From: Bacillota bacterium
GTDB lineage: Bacteria; Bacillota; Clostridia; Acetivibrionales; DSM-1351
Assembly (NCBI GenBank): GCA_023391425.1
Contig: JAEWAX010000041.1
Span: 124,001 to 188,000, forward strand
Direction of reading: 5' to 3'
Length of the DNA: 64,000 nt
Part shown: in pieces, positions 27,292-36,196 of the stretch
Position numbering within the stretch: position 1 is the stretch's first letter
Layout: each line of letters opens with the position of its first letter
Translations under genes and position numbers: made by a program
Notes under the pieces: model-generated
The model's database searches: none
What the model was told of the DNA's origin: nothing
The model's input: only the letters and a program-made list of their open reading frames with translations

Positions 27292-28215
27292 TTAACCCTT
27301 TACAGATCCTATAGTTACACCTTTTACAAAGTACTTCTGAACAAAAGGATATAGGAATACAATCGGACCAGCTGATACTACTGTCATCGCCAGTTTTAGT
27401 GTCTCTTTAGGCATATCAAGTCTTGCAACATAGTTAACCATGTTAGCTGCTATATTTGTACTTGATAGAATTTGATATAAAACATATTGTAATGGGAATA
27501 GCTTATCATTTTGCATGAACATCATTGCTGTCCACCAATCATTCCAGTAATTAAGTGCGGTAAACAAACCGATTGATGCTAAAGCTGCTTTAGACAATGG
27601 AAGCACCATTTGAACATATATTCTGAAATCACCAGCTCCGTCAATTTTTGCTGATTCAACAAGAGAATCGGGTATCGACCCCTTTATAAAATTTCTAAGA
27701 ATTAATATATTCATTGCACTAAACATTGGAACTAATAATAGTACCAAAATACTATCTTGTAGATGAAGGGTATTTGACACAATTATATGATAAGGAGCTA
27801 ATCCACCATTAAATAAGGTTGTAAAGAATATGAAGAAAGCTAAGGCATTTCTATATTTAACTTCTTTTCTAAACATTACGTATGCCGCCATTGTTGAAAG
27901 GAATAGTGATATTACAGTACCTACTACTGTTATGAAAATTGTAACTCCATACGCCCTAAGTATCTTCTGTGGATAGTTGAATATCAATTTATATGCCTCT
28001 ACTGAAAACTCTTTAGGAATCAGTGAAAAACCATTATTTAATATGTAATGCTCAGAGACAAAGGAATTTATAAGCAAAATAACAAATGGCGCTAGAGTGA
28101 TTAGTGCTATAATACAAATAAATCCATATGATATAATATCTAAAGCAGCACGATCTGCTGACTTTTTCAAGGTTAACCAACTCGCTTTCAAAAATATATT
28201 TTTAGAACAATGCAT
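27292..28215 (-). CDS. Carbohydrate ABC transporter permease (LplC/MalG-like)
   Basis: Six predicted membrane segments and the MalG-type EAA loop ESAKIDGAGDFRIYVQMVLPLSKAALASIG (about 180-210) that contacts the ATPase. The ATG at 28215 overlaps the end of the partner permease by 14 bases; a TTG at 28227 is an alternative. Such overlap suggests translational coupling and equal subunit amounts. It forms the inner-membrane channel with the permease at 28202-29131. Confidence 0.92.
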   Translation of the reverse strand: MHCSKNIFLKASWLTLKKSADRAALDIISYGFICIIALITLAPFVILLINSFVSEHYILNNGFSLIPKEFSVEAYKLIFNYPQKILRAYGVTIFITVVGTVISLFLSTMAAYVMFRKEVKYRNALAFFIFFTTLFNGGLAPYHIIVSNTLHLQDSILVLLLVPMFSAMNILILRNFIKGSIPDSLVESAKIDGAGDFRIYVQMVLPLSKAALASIGLFTALNYWNDWWTAMMFMQNDKLFPLQYVLYQILSSTNIAANMVNYVARLDMPKETLKLAMTVVSAGPIVFLYPFVQKYFVKGVTIGSVKG

Positions 28216-29131
28216 TCTCGTTATCAATTTTCTTTACTATTCCATTAACTATGAGGATAATGATAAAGCACAGTACTGATTGATAAAAGCCTGCTGCAGA
28301 AGCCATCCCAAAATCTTGTGTCCCCATTAAGGATCTAAACACCAGTGTGTCAACGATGTCAGTGGCATCCAATAACATTCCATTTTGTCCAATAACGTTG
28401 TAGAACATATCGAATTCTCCTCTGAGAATTCTTCCGACTCCCATCAAAATAAGTGTAATAATCGTTGGTTTTAACAAAGGTAATGTAATTTTTATTATCT
28501 TTTGGAACTCATTTGCACCATCTATAGTAGCTGCCTCATAACATTCCTGATCTATTCCCATTATGGCTGCTAAGTACAATACACTTCCGTAACCTACCCA
28601 TTTCCATACATAGAGCAGAGGAAGCAAAAACCTCCAATAATTCGGATTTGCGTATATATCTATAGACTCTTTGCCAACGCTCTTAAGAACATTATTTACA
28701 AGACCGTAATCATAATTGAAGAAGTTATAAATAAAAGCTGCAACTACAACCCATGATATAAAATATGGTAGAAACAAGAATGTCTGTGTTATTTTTTTGA
28801 ACCATTTTCTTGTTATTTCTGATATAAATATTGCCGTAATTATTGAGAAAACTGTGTATGATACTAAAAATAACAAATTATACGATATTGTATTCTTTGT
28901 TACTAGCCATGCCTTTCCTGATGAAAAGAAAAATTTAAAATTTTCTATTCCATTCCAAGGGCTAAACAATATACCATCCGAAATGTTATATTCCTTAAAT
29001 GCTAGTACAATCCCACCCATAGGTACATAAGCAAATATTATGAAGTACAGTGCGACCGGTAAGAACATGAGGTATAAAACTTTGTTTTTCGAAAGTTCTT
29101 GAAGTACGCCTCTGCCTTTTCTTAAATCCAT
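28202..29131 (-). CDS. Carbohydrate ABC transporter permease (LplB/MalF-like)
   Basis: 309 residues with about six membrane segments and the EAA loop YEAATIDGANEFQKIIKITLPLLKPTI (about 195-222). Together with the overlapping LplC-like permease and the binding protein downstream it forms a complex polysaccharide or oligosaccharide importer. AAGGAG is nine bases before the ATG. First gene of the transporter operon, placed directly after a region rich in dispersed repeats. Confidence 0.93.
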   Translation of the reverse strand: MDLRKGRGVLQELSKNKVLYLMFLPVALYFIIFAYVPMGGIVLAFKEYNISDGILFSPWNGIENFKFFFSSGKAWLVTKNTISYNLLFLVSYTVFSIITAIFISEITRKWFKKITQTFLFLPYFISWVVVAAFIYNFFNYDYGLVNNVLKSVGKESIDIYANPNYWRFLLPLLYVWKWVGYGSVLYLAAIMGIDQECYEAATIDGANEFQKIIKITLPLLKPTIITLILMGVGRILRGEFDMFYNVIGQNGMLLDATDIVDTLVFRSLMGTQDFGMASAAGFYQSVLCFIIILIVNGIVKKIDNENALF

Positions 29132-29189
29132 TATTTACCACTCCTTATCCTTGTGCAATTAATTAGTGCATTAACTATAGTAATGTATG

Positions 29190-29238
29190 TAAACAGAGTT
29201 CTTAGGTTCCGAGGGATCTTTTCCATCGAAATCTTAGA
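29190..29238 (+). repeat. Dispersed hairpin repeat, copy B
   Basis: Starts AAACAGAGTTCTTAGGTTC and ends CGAAATCTTAGAAATA, with the GAGGGA...TCTTTTCC hairpin between. It matches copy A (23037-23088, minus strand) along its length apart from two short deletions in the hairpin arm. It lies 60 bases upstream of the LplB gene and points away from it. Confidence 0.6.
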
Positions 29239-29280
29239 AATAGTAATCCCGGGTCGTAGCGACGCTTATTTCCACTTGAA

Positions 29281-29315
29281 GAGTGAGTATTAGCGGCAGT
29301 AGACATCGGATAAAT
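29281..29315 (+). repeat. 35-bp inverted repeat, left copy
   Basis: Begins GAGTGAGTATTAGC and ends ATCGGATAAAT. It matches the complement of 31274-31308 at 30 of 35 positions without gaps. The two copies point toward each other around the second binding-protein gene and its terminator. The rest of the 29132-29440 gap shows no gene. Confidence 0.65.
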
Positions 29316-29443
29316 CGTTACTGATTCTTTCTACAATCATATTTTATAATCATGGAGGTTTATTTTAAACGCCATAGAATTACTATTATCTTTGAAATAT
29401 TATGATGTTTTTGATAAAACTACTGTCGATAGCATAAAAATAT

Positions 29444-29490
29444 GAGCGACGCAAAACTACTAAAAAGTAGCGAGTGGCTCTCCTTTTTTC
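29444..29490 (+). terminator. Terminator-like hairpin with a GCAAAACTACT loop, copy 2
   Basis: GAGC/GCTC outer pairs and CTACT/AGTAG inner pairs, followed by CCTTTTTT. It contains GCAAAACTACT as in the 19577-19631 terminator. No plus-strand gene ends nearby, so its function here is unclear; it may be a mobile or dispersed form of the terminator. Confidence 0.5.
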
Positions 29491-29496
29491 CTTGAA

Positions 29497-29548
29497 TAAA
29501 AAATAGTCGATGAAATTTCGGTTGTCATTCCGATTTTTCATTGACTAT
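29497..29548 (-). terminator. Terminator of the second sugar-binding protein gene
   Basis: Read on the minus strand, ATAGTCAATGAAA pairs with TTTCATCGACTAT with one mismatch, plus an inner TCGG/CCGA arm, followed by TTTTTT. It starts 25 bases after the stop codon. Confidence 0.88.
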
Positions 29549-29573
29549 CATTATTTGCATATATTTTATTAAT

Positions 29574-31196
29574 CTATTTACTTTCCCTCAATTTTTTATA
29601 CTCATTAGTCTGTTTTTCCATTTCCCTCAAAACCCGATCAAATCCTGCATCTGCAAGCTTTTTGTCAAAGGTATCAAATGCTAAATCTACATCTTTTACC
29701 ATACCTAAATTTATGGGGTTAAAGTATTGAACTACAACTTGATTTAGGTTTGCTACCTCTGTTTTTACCATTGATATGTCCGGAATAAATGCTGCATACA
29801 TATAGGGTGCTATCTGTTTTTTTGCATCCCCTCTTAACTTGATGTATTCTTCGCTCCATGCTTCAGGTACCTTTAATTGATTTTTATTTGTAAACCAAAA
29901 CCCTGATAAATCTGGAGGATACGTATTTTTTTCAGGAGAAACGCCATAAGGAAGTGCTATCTTTCCATTTTTAACGACATAGTTTTTACCCTCGATTCCA
30001 TAGTATACCAACTCATTGTATTCTGGGTCTTCTATAATTAAGTCCATCGCCATCATAGTTCTTTCAGGATTCTTCGATTTTGACGCTATGGCAAACCCAT
30101 TATTTATATGTGAGTCTTGAGGGTATGTACCTTTTTTGCTTAATCCTGCTATAATCTTAACGTCCCAGCCTAAAGCCTGTGATTTTTCTATTACATTTTG
30201 CATATCAATAGTATTGCCAAAACCAACTGCCGACTTACCCTGTAAAAACAAACTCATACTGCGAGTTTTATTTGAAAATGCATTCTTATTTATATATCCT
30301 TTATCATACCATTGCTTTATAGTTCTTGCTGCTAGTTTATAGTCTTCAACTACACTTGGGTCGGTTATTTTTACTAATTTGCCATTGGGGTCATCCGTAT
30401 CTGATACTATACCGCTACCTCCACTGGTTGCAAAAAATAAATCAAAATAGCTCTTTGAAGTTGCTGCTAATTGATAAAAAAATGGTCTTGTGATGTCTAT
30501 AGCATTATCAACATTTATAGGAATCATTCCTGGTTCATTTCTCTTAATTGCAGCAAGATAGGACTCTATATCAAGCCAGTTATTTACCTCAGGTACTTTA
30601 TACTTTTTTCTCAAATCCTCTCTGATTACCACTTCATTAACCTTAACGTCTGGTGATGCAGAAGGGACCATAAATAGTTTCCCTCCTATTAAGCCCTCGC
30701 TCCATGCAGATGAATCAGTTGCGGCATAGTGTTTCGGCATATACTGCTTTACCATTTCCTGTTTTATCTCAAGAAATGCACCCTTAGCTGCCTCCTGCCC
30801 ATAATAGGCCCAATTGCCAGTAAATATCCAATCCAGATCTCCTCCGGATGCCAGTACTAAAGCATATTTTGACTGTAAATCACCCCATTGGATATAATTT
30901 ATCTTCATTGTTGCATTAATATCTTTTTCAAGCTTTTCATTTAGCTTTTCTAATACCTCATCCATACCTTGTGGACGATCTCCAATCAAATAGCCAACAA
31001 GTTCAACTCTCTTTGTCATATCAGCATTGCTTGCTGTACTTTGTACTTGTACCGCAGCAGCAGAGTTAGATTCTTTATAAAAATTTTCAATATCGGTTGG
31101 TGAACTTTCTTCCTTACACCCTGATACTGTAAATAAAGATAAAATTAGAATACACGGGATTACATAAGTATAAATGTATTTTGAAATATTTTTCAT
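29574..31196 (-). CDS. Extracellular sugar-binding lipoprotein, Lpl/DUF3502 type (second paralogue)
   Basis: 540 residues with lipobox cysteine at residue 27 (TVSGC) and the same domain order as the protein at 25620-27236; long stretches are identical or nearly so (GYLIGDRPQGMDEVLEKLNEKL; QGKSAVGFGNT). It is a stand-alone gene with its own terminator and no permeases, so it probably delivers a different or related ligand to the same LplBC channel. ATG at 31196 has GGGAGG six bases upstream. It is divergent from yesN. The gene lies between inverted 35-bp repeats. Confidence 0.9.
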   Translation of the reverse strand: MKNISKYIYTYVIPCILILSLFTVSGCKEESSPTDIENFYKESNSAAAVQVQSTASNADMTKRVELVGYLIGDRPQGMDEVLEKLNEKLEKDINATMKINYIQWGDLQSKYALVLASGGDLDWIFTGNWAYYGQEAAKGAFLEIKQEMVKQYMPKHYAATDSSAWSEGLIGGKLFMVPSASPDVKVNEVVIREDLRKKYKVPEVNNWLDIESYLAAIKRNEPGMIPINVDNAIDITRPFFYQLAATSKSYFDLFFATSGGSGIVSDTDDPNGKLVKITDPSVVEDYKLAARTIKQWYDKGYINKNAFSNKTRSMSLFLQGKSAVGFGNTIDMQNVIEKSQALGWDVKIIAGLSKKGTYPQDSHINNGFAIASKSKNPERTMMAMDLIIEDPEYNELVYYGIEGKNYVVKNGKIALPYGVSPEKNTYPPDLSGFWFTNKNQLKVPEAWSEEYIKLRGDAKKQIAPYMYAAFIPDISMVKTEVANLNQVVVQYFNPINLGMVKDVDLAFDTFDKKLADAGFDRVLREMEKQTNEYKKLRESK

Positions 31197-31273
31197 ATAC
31201 ATCCTCCCAATACACAAATATTACAACTTTATGTTAATTATAGCATTATTATAATAAATATACTTAGAAATTT

Positions 31274-31308
31274 ATTTGTCCGATGTCCAGTGCTGCTAAT
31301 ACCCACTC
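31274..31308 (-). repeat. 35-bp inverted repeat, right copy
   Basis: Complement of 29281-29315 with five mismatches and no gaps. It lies in the 250-base gap between the second binding-protein gene and yesN, where the promoters of both divergent genes must also be. Confidence 0.65.
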
Positions 31309-31446
31309 GAAATTTAAAGCTACAACCTTGTTCATACATACGTAATTTTGTTCTGTTTACTTACATCTTCTTACATGATAATATTGTTAATAGAGTTTAC
31401 TCTTATATTATTTTAAAGTTTTTGTAATTTCAAGGAGAGATGGCTA

Positions 31447-33039
31447 ATGTTAAATCTTATTATTGTAGATGATGAGAAAACCACGAGAGATAGTCTCAAA
31501 GATTATATTCCTTGGAAAGAACTCGGAATTGATTTTGTTACCACTGCTAAAAATGGTGTTGTGGCACTTGAACTTGCAAAATGCACTCCTCCTGATATCA
31601 TACTTTCAGACGTGCGAATGCCAAAGATGGATGGTATTCAGCTTGCAATCAATATAAGAGCTCTTTATCCTCAGTGCAAAATTATATTTCTAAGTGGTTA
31701 TTCTGATAAGGAATATCTAAAGTCTGCCATTAACCTAAAAGCTGTCAGTTACATAGAAAAGCCCATACAACTTGAAGAAATTATAGCTGTTGTTAAGGAA
31801 TCTGTTGCTTTGTGCATAGAAGAAGAACAGCAGAAGGCTCAGGCAGATAAATTAAACAATATGTTAAACGAGAATGAGCCACTGATTAGGCAGGAAGTTG
31901 TCTTAGAGCTTATTAAGGATAATCCTGATGTTACCTTGCTATCAGAGAAATATGACGATGTTTTTACTTCATTAAATGCATTTGAAAGCTTTAATGTTTT
32001 TTCTATATTTTTAAATTGGAATCAGGTTGTAGACATAGATACAAAAATTGATTGTAAAAGGCTACTATTAAAAGCATACTGTACAAAGAGTAATGACAAA
32101 TTTTATACACTTGCCGGATTTACTGAAGACAATAGTATGATACTTATTGTCGCAAAAAGGAAAAATAATACCTTTACAAATTTACAAATAGCACGCCAGC
32201 TTTCCAATACCTTAGATGACACTTACAATGGTTTATTTACTTATTCTATTGGTATTGGTACGGATTCTTTCAACCTTTCAGCAATGCAAGAATCCTACTA
32301 CTCTGCATGTGCAGCAGGACAAAATCAATTTTATTATGATTCAAGTAATATATTTGAATATTCAGAATGGTCTGGCTCATATTTTGAATTGGATAAAAGT
32401 GTATACACAAATTTTAGAAATTCATTAAAAAGAAAAGACCTTGAGTGTTCAACTAATATTATTAAAGAGGTTACTACAGAAGCAGCCTCTAAAATGGATA
32501 ATGATATTAACGCTGTAAAGAATATATTTTTCAACTTATTGCTTATTATTTTTGAAGTGGCAAGAGAACAACATTTCATCAATAAGGCTCGTGAAAGTGA
32601 TAAAAAATATATTTGGCAAGAGGTTGATGCAACAAAGACATTATCAGCATTATCAAAATATGTTGTCTCCCATATTGAAGCCATACTAGTACACACAAGT
32701 GATACGGATTCCATCAATCGTAAAATCCATGTAATTATGAAATATGTTTATGAGCATTATTCCGAAAATAATTTGACTATCCAAACTATCGCCAAAAATG
32801 TTTACTTAAGCCAAACTTACTTATGTGCTTTTTTCAAGAAGTCTACTGGGAAAACCTTAAATGAGTATATTACAGAAGTTCGTATAGAAAAAGCTAAAGA
32901 ATTACTCCAAGACAGTAATGATAAACTATACGAGATTGCTACATATATTGGCTTTACAGATGCAAACTATTTTTCAACCCTCTTTAAAAAATACACTGGA
33001 TGCACACCTTCAGAGTTTAGAGAAAGGGGTCCCTCATGA
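31447..33039 (+). CDS. Response regulator with AraC-type output domain (YesN type)
   Basis: Receiver domain with acidic D8/D9, phospho-acceptor Asp55 in LSDVRMPKMDG and the usual Lys at about 108 (IEKP); a central ~270-residue region; and an AraC double helix-turn-helix at about 425-525 (LSQTYLCAFFKKSTGKTLNEYI and YFSTLFKKYTGCTPSEFR). YesN proteins activate sugar transporter and hydrolase genes. GGAG nine bases before the ATG. Its stop overlaps the start of the kinase gene in ATGA. Targets are probably the divergent binding-protein gene and the LplBC-GH35-GH53 block. Confidence 0.94.
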   Translation: MLNLIIVDDEKTTRDSLKDYIPWKELGIDFVTTAKNGVVALELAKCTPPDIILSDVRMPKMDGIQLAINIRALYPQCKIIFLSGYSDKEYLKSAINLKAVSYIEKPIQLEEIIAVVKESVALCIEEEQQKAQADKLNNMLNENEPLIRQEVVLELIKDNPDVTLLSEKYDDVFTSLNAFESFNVFSIFLNWNQVVDIDTKIDCKRLLLKAYCTKSNDKFYTLAGFTEDNSMILIVAKRKNNTFTNLQIARQLSNTLDDTYNGLFTYSIGIGTDSFNLSAMQESYYSACAAGQNQFYYDSSNIFEYSEWSGSYFELDKSVYTNFRNSLKRKDLECSTNIIKEVTTEAASKMDNDINAVKNIFFNLLLIIFEVAREQHFINKARESDKKYIWQEVDATKTLSALSKYVVSHIEAILVHTSDTDSINRKIHVIMKYVYEHYSENNLTIQTIAKNVYLSQTYLCAFFKKSTGKTLNEYITEVRIEKAKELLQDSNDKLYEIATYIGFTDANYFSTLFKKYTGCTPSEFRERGPS

Positions 33040-34823
33040 TAAAAAAACTTATTAAATACTTTAATGACTTGAGTATTCGTGTCAAGCTATTTATTTGTTT
33101 ATTTACATTAATATCTATACCTTTCTGCATATTTATAGGAATTAATACATATATCTCCTCAAAAGATAGTGCTGACCAGGCTTTGGCCTCATCACAAAAA
33201 ATGCTTCTGCAAGCCAAGTCATCCCTAGAATACAAATCTTCCTTTATAAAAAATGCTCTAAATATGTTGGCTTTAAATGACACTATTCAAGAACTAGTAT
33301 TTACAAATTCAAATATATATGTAGATGATATCGGAAGTTGGATGAGTGACCGAGATAAGTTTGCAAAGCTTAAATATAGCATCCAAAGCAATCCAGATAT
33401 TGAACAGTTGCAGCTGTATATGAGTGATGGTCTAGCTACTATTTCGGAGACGGAGGAATTCCTTCGTATGGACAAAGCCATTAATTCAAAATGGTATAAA
33501 AAAATGAAATCTGCTGATGAAGTATTTAGGAGCTTTCCTTCTGAGTATTTTCCAAACACGGGAAATGTGAAATATATCTCATTTTTAAAGATAATACCAC
33601 GCCCATTAGATGTTAATAATGTAGCCGGCATTATTAAAGCTGATGTACCAGAAAAAAATATTAAAGATGTTTTGAATCAAGCCCTTTTTACAAAGCATAC
33701 TGGTGTCATACTTATTAATAGTAATAATGAAATAATAAGCTCTGCAGGGAGTAGCACTTCCTTTAATACGACTTTATATAAACAGGCACTCTCTTCACTT
33801 GATTATAACAGGTTGCATGATAAATTTTGGGGAACAGTAAGTTTAAAAAATGAAAAAATGCTACTAGGAGTGGAATCAATTGCTAAGACAGACTGGAAAC
33901 TTGTATTAATGGTTCCTTATAAGGATATTTTAGAGCTGAACACAAAGTCCAGAAATCAGATGATATTAATCCTTGTTTTCGTTCTGCCTTTGACGCTTCC
34001 ATTGTCTTTTTGGGTAGCGGCTTCCAGTACAAAACGTATTCGCGACCTAATCTTACATATGCGAATGGTTGTTAAAGGTAATTTCAATATAAGTATTCTT
34101 CCAAGTAATAATGATGAAATTGGCCAATTGACACATAACTTCAACTATATGCTGACAAAAATAGCCATACTTGTAGAAAATCAGTACCAACTCGGCCAGG
34201 AGGTTAAAAATTTAGAAATAAAAGCTTTGCAGGCTCAAATCAACCCTCACTTTTTGTACAATACCCTCGACCTAATCAACTGGATGTCTATGAAGTACAA
34301 CGCTCCTAAGATTGGTGAAGTAATAACCTCATTATCAAAATTTTATCGATTAAGTTTGAGCAAAGGCGAAGATATTGTCTCAATAAAAAATGAGATTGAC
34401 CAGGTAAACGCCTTTGTACAAATACAGAATATGAGATTTGATAATGAAATAAAATTTATAATAGACATTCCTGAAGAACTTAATAACTATAAAATTTTGA
34501 AGATAACCCTTCAGCCCCTCATTGAGAATTCAATATTACATGGAATCTTTGAGAAAGAGGATGAAACTGGTATTATCAGGATTAGCGGTGAATTAAAGAA
34601 TGGTAAAATAACTCTATTTGTCGAGGACGATGGTGTTGGTATTCCAGAGGATAGACTTCAGTTCCTTTTAAAATATGTCAATACTAAAGACCAGCATGGA
34701 TATGGTGTCCGGAATATAAATGATCGTCTCCAGCTGAAATATGGCAATGAGTATGGATTATTCTATAAGAGTACTGTCGGGGTTGGTACAGTGGTTGAAA
34801 TCAGAATTCCTGCCGAGAAATAG
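33036..34823 (+). CDS. Sensor histidine kinase, YesM type
   Basis: 595 residues: TM1 at about 18-38, a ~260-residue extracellular sensor, TM2 at about 305-325, HAMP, a His_kinase domain with phospho-acceptor His405 in INPHFLYNTLDLINW, and a C-terminal ATPase with ENSILHGIF and DDGVGIPEDRL. The pair with the overlapping YesN gene is the standard two-component unit of Gram-positive sugar loci. The signal is presumably a galactan or arabinan fragment or a loaded binding protein; this is inference from position. Confidence 0.94.
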   Translation: MIKKLIKYFNDLSIRVKLFICLFTLISIPFCIFIGINTYISSKDSADQALASSQKMLLQAKSSLEYKSSFIKNALNMLALNDTIQELVFTNSNIYVDDIGSWMSDRDKFAKLKYSIQSNPDIEQLQLYMSDGLATISETEEFLRMDKAINSKWYKKMKSADEVFRSFPSEYFPNTGNVKYISFLKIIPRPLDVNNVAGIIKADVPEKNIKDVLNQALFTKHTGVILINSNNEIISSAGSSTSFNTTLYKQALSSLDYNRLHDKFWGTVSLKNEKMLLGVESIAKTDWKLVLMVPYKDILELNTKSRNQMILILVFVLPLTLPLSFWVAASSTKRIRDLILHMRMVVKGNFNISILPSNNDEIGQLTHNFNYMLTKIAILVENQYQLGQEVKNLEIKALQAQINPHFLYNTLDLINWMSMKYNAPKIGEVITSLSKFYRLSLSKGEDIVSIKNEIDQVNAFVQIQNMRFDNEIKFIIDIPEELNNYKILKITLQPLIENSILHGIFEKEDETGIIRISGELKNGKITLFVEDDGVGIPEDRLQFLLKYVNTKDQHGYGVRNINDRLQLKYGNEYGLFYKSTVGVGTVVEIRIPAEK

Positions 34824-34825
34824 TA

Positions 34826-35800
34826 TCAGATAGGCTTACTAATTTCCTCAAGAGCAAGCTTTAACTGCTCTCTTTGCCATTTATCACAGTCTTCGCCCGG
34901 ATATTGTCTGAAAGGACACTCGATTACCATTAAAAGAAACAAATATATTTTATAAAGAATGGTTCTTGTCTTCTCTTCTTTGTCAAGAGAGGCCTTTCCA
35001 TAATAGTTTAGCATGAATTTCGGATTGTCCAGCAAAAAGCCACAAACTGGTTCAAGCAGTGAATCTCCGCAGATTGCACGTTCAAAGTCAATAAATCCAG
35101 TTATTTCAGCCGTTTTTTGATTAACAAATATATTACCTTCCCATAAATCCTTATGTAAAAGCGATGGTGTTTTAACCATATCAAGAACATCAATTTTAGA
35201 ATTTACTATATCCAAAATGTATTGATAGCTGCAAGGAAGCTCTGCACCTATTTCACGAGCATCATCTATAAGTTCCTTTATCATGAAACTGAAGGCTTTA
35301 CCCCATGTATCGAATCTCTTATCTGGCTGTGAAATATATCCAAAATAGCCAGTTTCCAGTTCTTTAATCTGATTGAAATAAGCACCAGCGTCAGTACTTA
35401 TTTTGTCGTACTGCTCCTGAGTTATCTGGTCACGATGTTTATTCAGTGGTATCCCCTCAATAAACTCCATAAAATAGAACTCACTGTCAATTGCACTCAA
35501 GCTCCGGTCATAGTAAAGAATCTTTGGAACGGGTACAGTTTCTAAAGCTGCAATTTTATTCAAAACCTTAACCTCTGTCTCCATAATATTATGTTCATAT
35601 CTCATAACCCTGATAGCTTTTTGCGGAGATACCTTAAGCACTGTTTTAAAACCATTTGAAAGCTTAAGTAAATATGCAGAATTAAAAAAGCCATCAGTCA
35701 GCTCTTTTATTTCTTCTATTAAAGCCGAGTTGCCAAAAGCCTGCTTCGTTATCTCTCTGAGTTTTATTTCAGATATCCTTGTTTTTGTTATACTGTTCAT
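34826..35800 (-). CDS. Aminoglycoside phosphotransferase (APH) family kinase
   Basis: Protein-kinase-like fold of about 325 residues with the catalytic HKDLWEGNIFVN and metal-binding FIDFERAICGD motifs (about 185-245). Family members phosphorylate aminoglycosides, homoserine, choline or sugars; nothing here singles out an antibiotic substrate. ATG at 35800 has GAGGAG eight bases upstream; a longer frame to 35881 lacks one. It converges with yesM with two bases between stops and lies between sugar loci, so a sugar or metabolite kinase is possible. Confidence 0.82.
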   Translation of the reverse strand: MNSITKTRISEIKLREITKQAFGNSALIEEIKELTDGFFNSAYLLKLSNGFKTVLKVSPQKAIRVMRYEHNIMETEVKVLNKIAALETVPVPKILYYDRSLSAIDSEFYFMEFIEGIPLNKHRDQITQEQYDKISTDAGAYFNQIKELETGYFGYISQPDKRFDTWGKAFSFMIKELIDDAREIGAELPCSYQYILDIVNSKIDVLDMVKTPSLLHKDLWEGNIFVNQKTAEITGFIDFERAICGDSLLEPVCGFLLDNPKFMLNYYGKASLDKEEKTRTILYKIYLFLLMVIECPFRQYPGEDCDKWQREQLKLALEEISKPI

Positions 35801-35910
35801 AATACACACTCCTCGTATAATAAGTTTGTTTATCTTTAATAATTGGAAATTAATCCAACTTGTTATATTTTGATATGTCATTTATAAAGGTTTTCAAAAG
35901 CTTTTTAAAA

Positions 35911-35987
35911 TAAAAAACAATGACACCCTCTTTTCCTGTATAATTGAGATTCTCATACCATCAATACCAGGAAAGAAAGTGTCATTG
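35911..35987 (-). terminator. Large terminator-like hairpin downstream of the GH51 gene
   Basis: CAATGACAC (35918-35926) pairs with GTGTCATTG (35979-35987) and TTTCCTG with CAGGAAA inside it; read on the minus strand TTTTTTATTTT follows. The ~29-base loop and ~210-base distance from the GH51 stop are unusual. The hairpin could also be the end of a degenerate element filling 35988-36190. Confidence 0.6.
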
Positions 35988-36190
35988 TGACGATATTACA
36001 AGTCCTAAGTGCAATAAGTTTACTGTAGACAAGCTTCATATTATCAAAAATCTTGATAACATGACTTCAAACAAATTCTTAAGGAATATCAATTGCCAAG
36101 GGCAAAACTCTTAATCCAGTCAATACACGATGGAAAAATCCTGTACTACATTTCTGACGATGAAACCTATATCAAGATTATCCTAATAAA
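35988..36190 (+). other. Possible gene remnant beside the hairpin
   Basis: In plus-strand frames a 46-codon open stretch with KCHCDDITSPKCNKF continues, after a frameshift near 36060, into FKQILKEYQLPRAKLL and DGKILYYISDDETYIKII, stopping near the GH51 end. The two pieces together look like a decayed coding sequence, possibly a transposase, but I do not recognise the family. Confidence 0.25.
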
Positions 36191-36196
36191 CATAAA

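Noticed and set aside
29444..29490. c-di-GMP riboswitch fragment, suggested by GACGCAAAAC and GTAGCGAG
   Set aside because: The remaining conserved elements and three-way junction are absent; it fits a terminator-like hairpin shared with 19577-19631.
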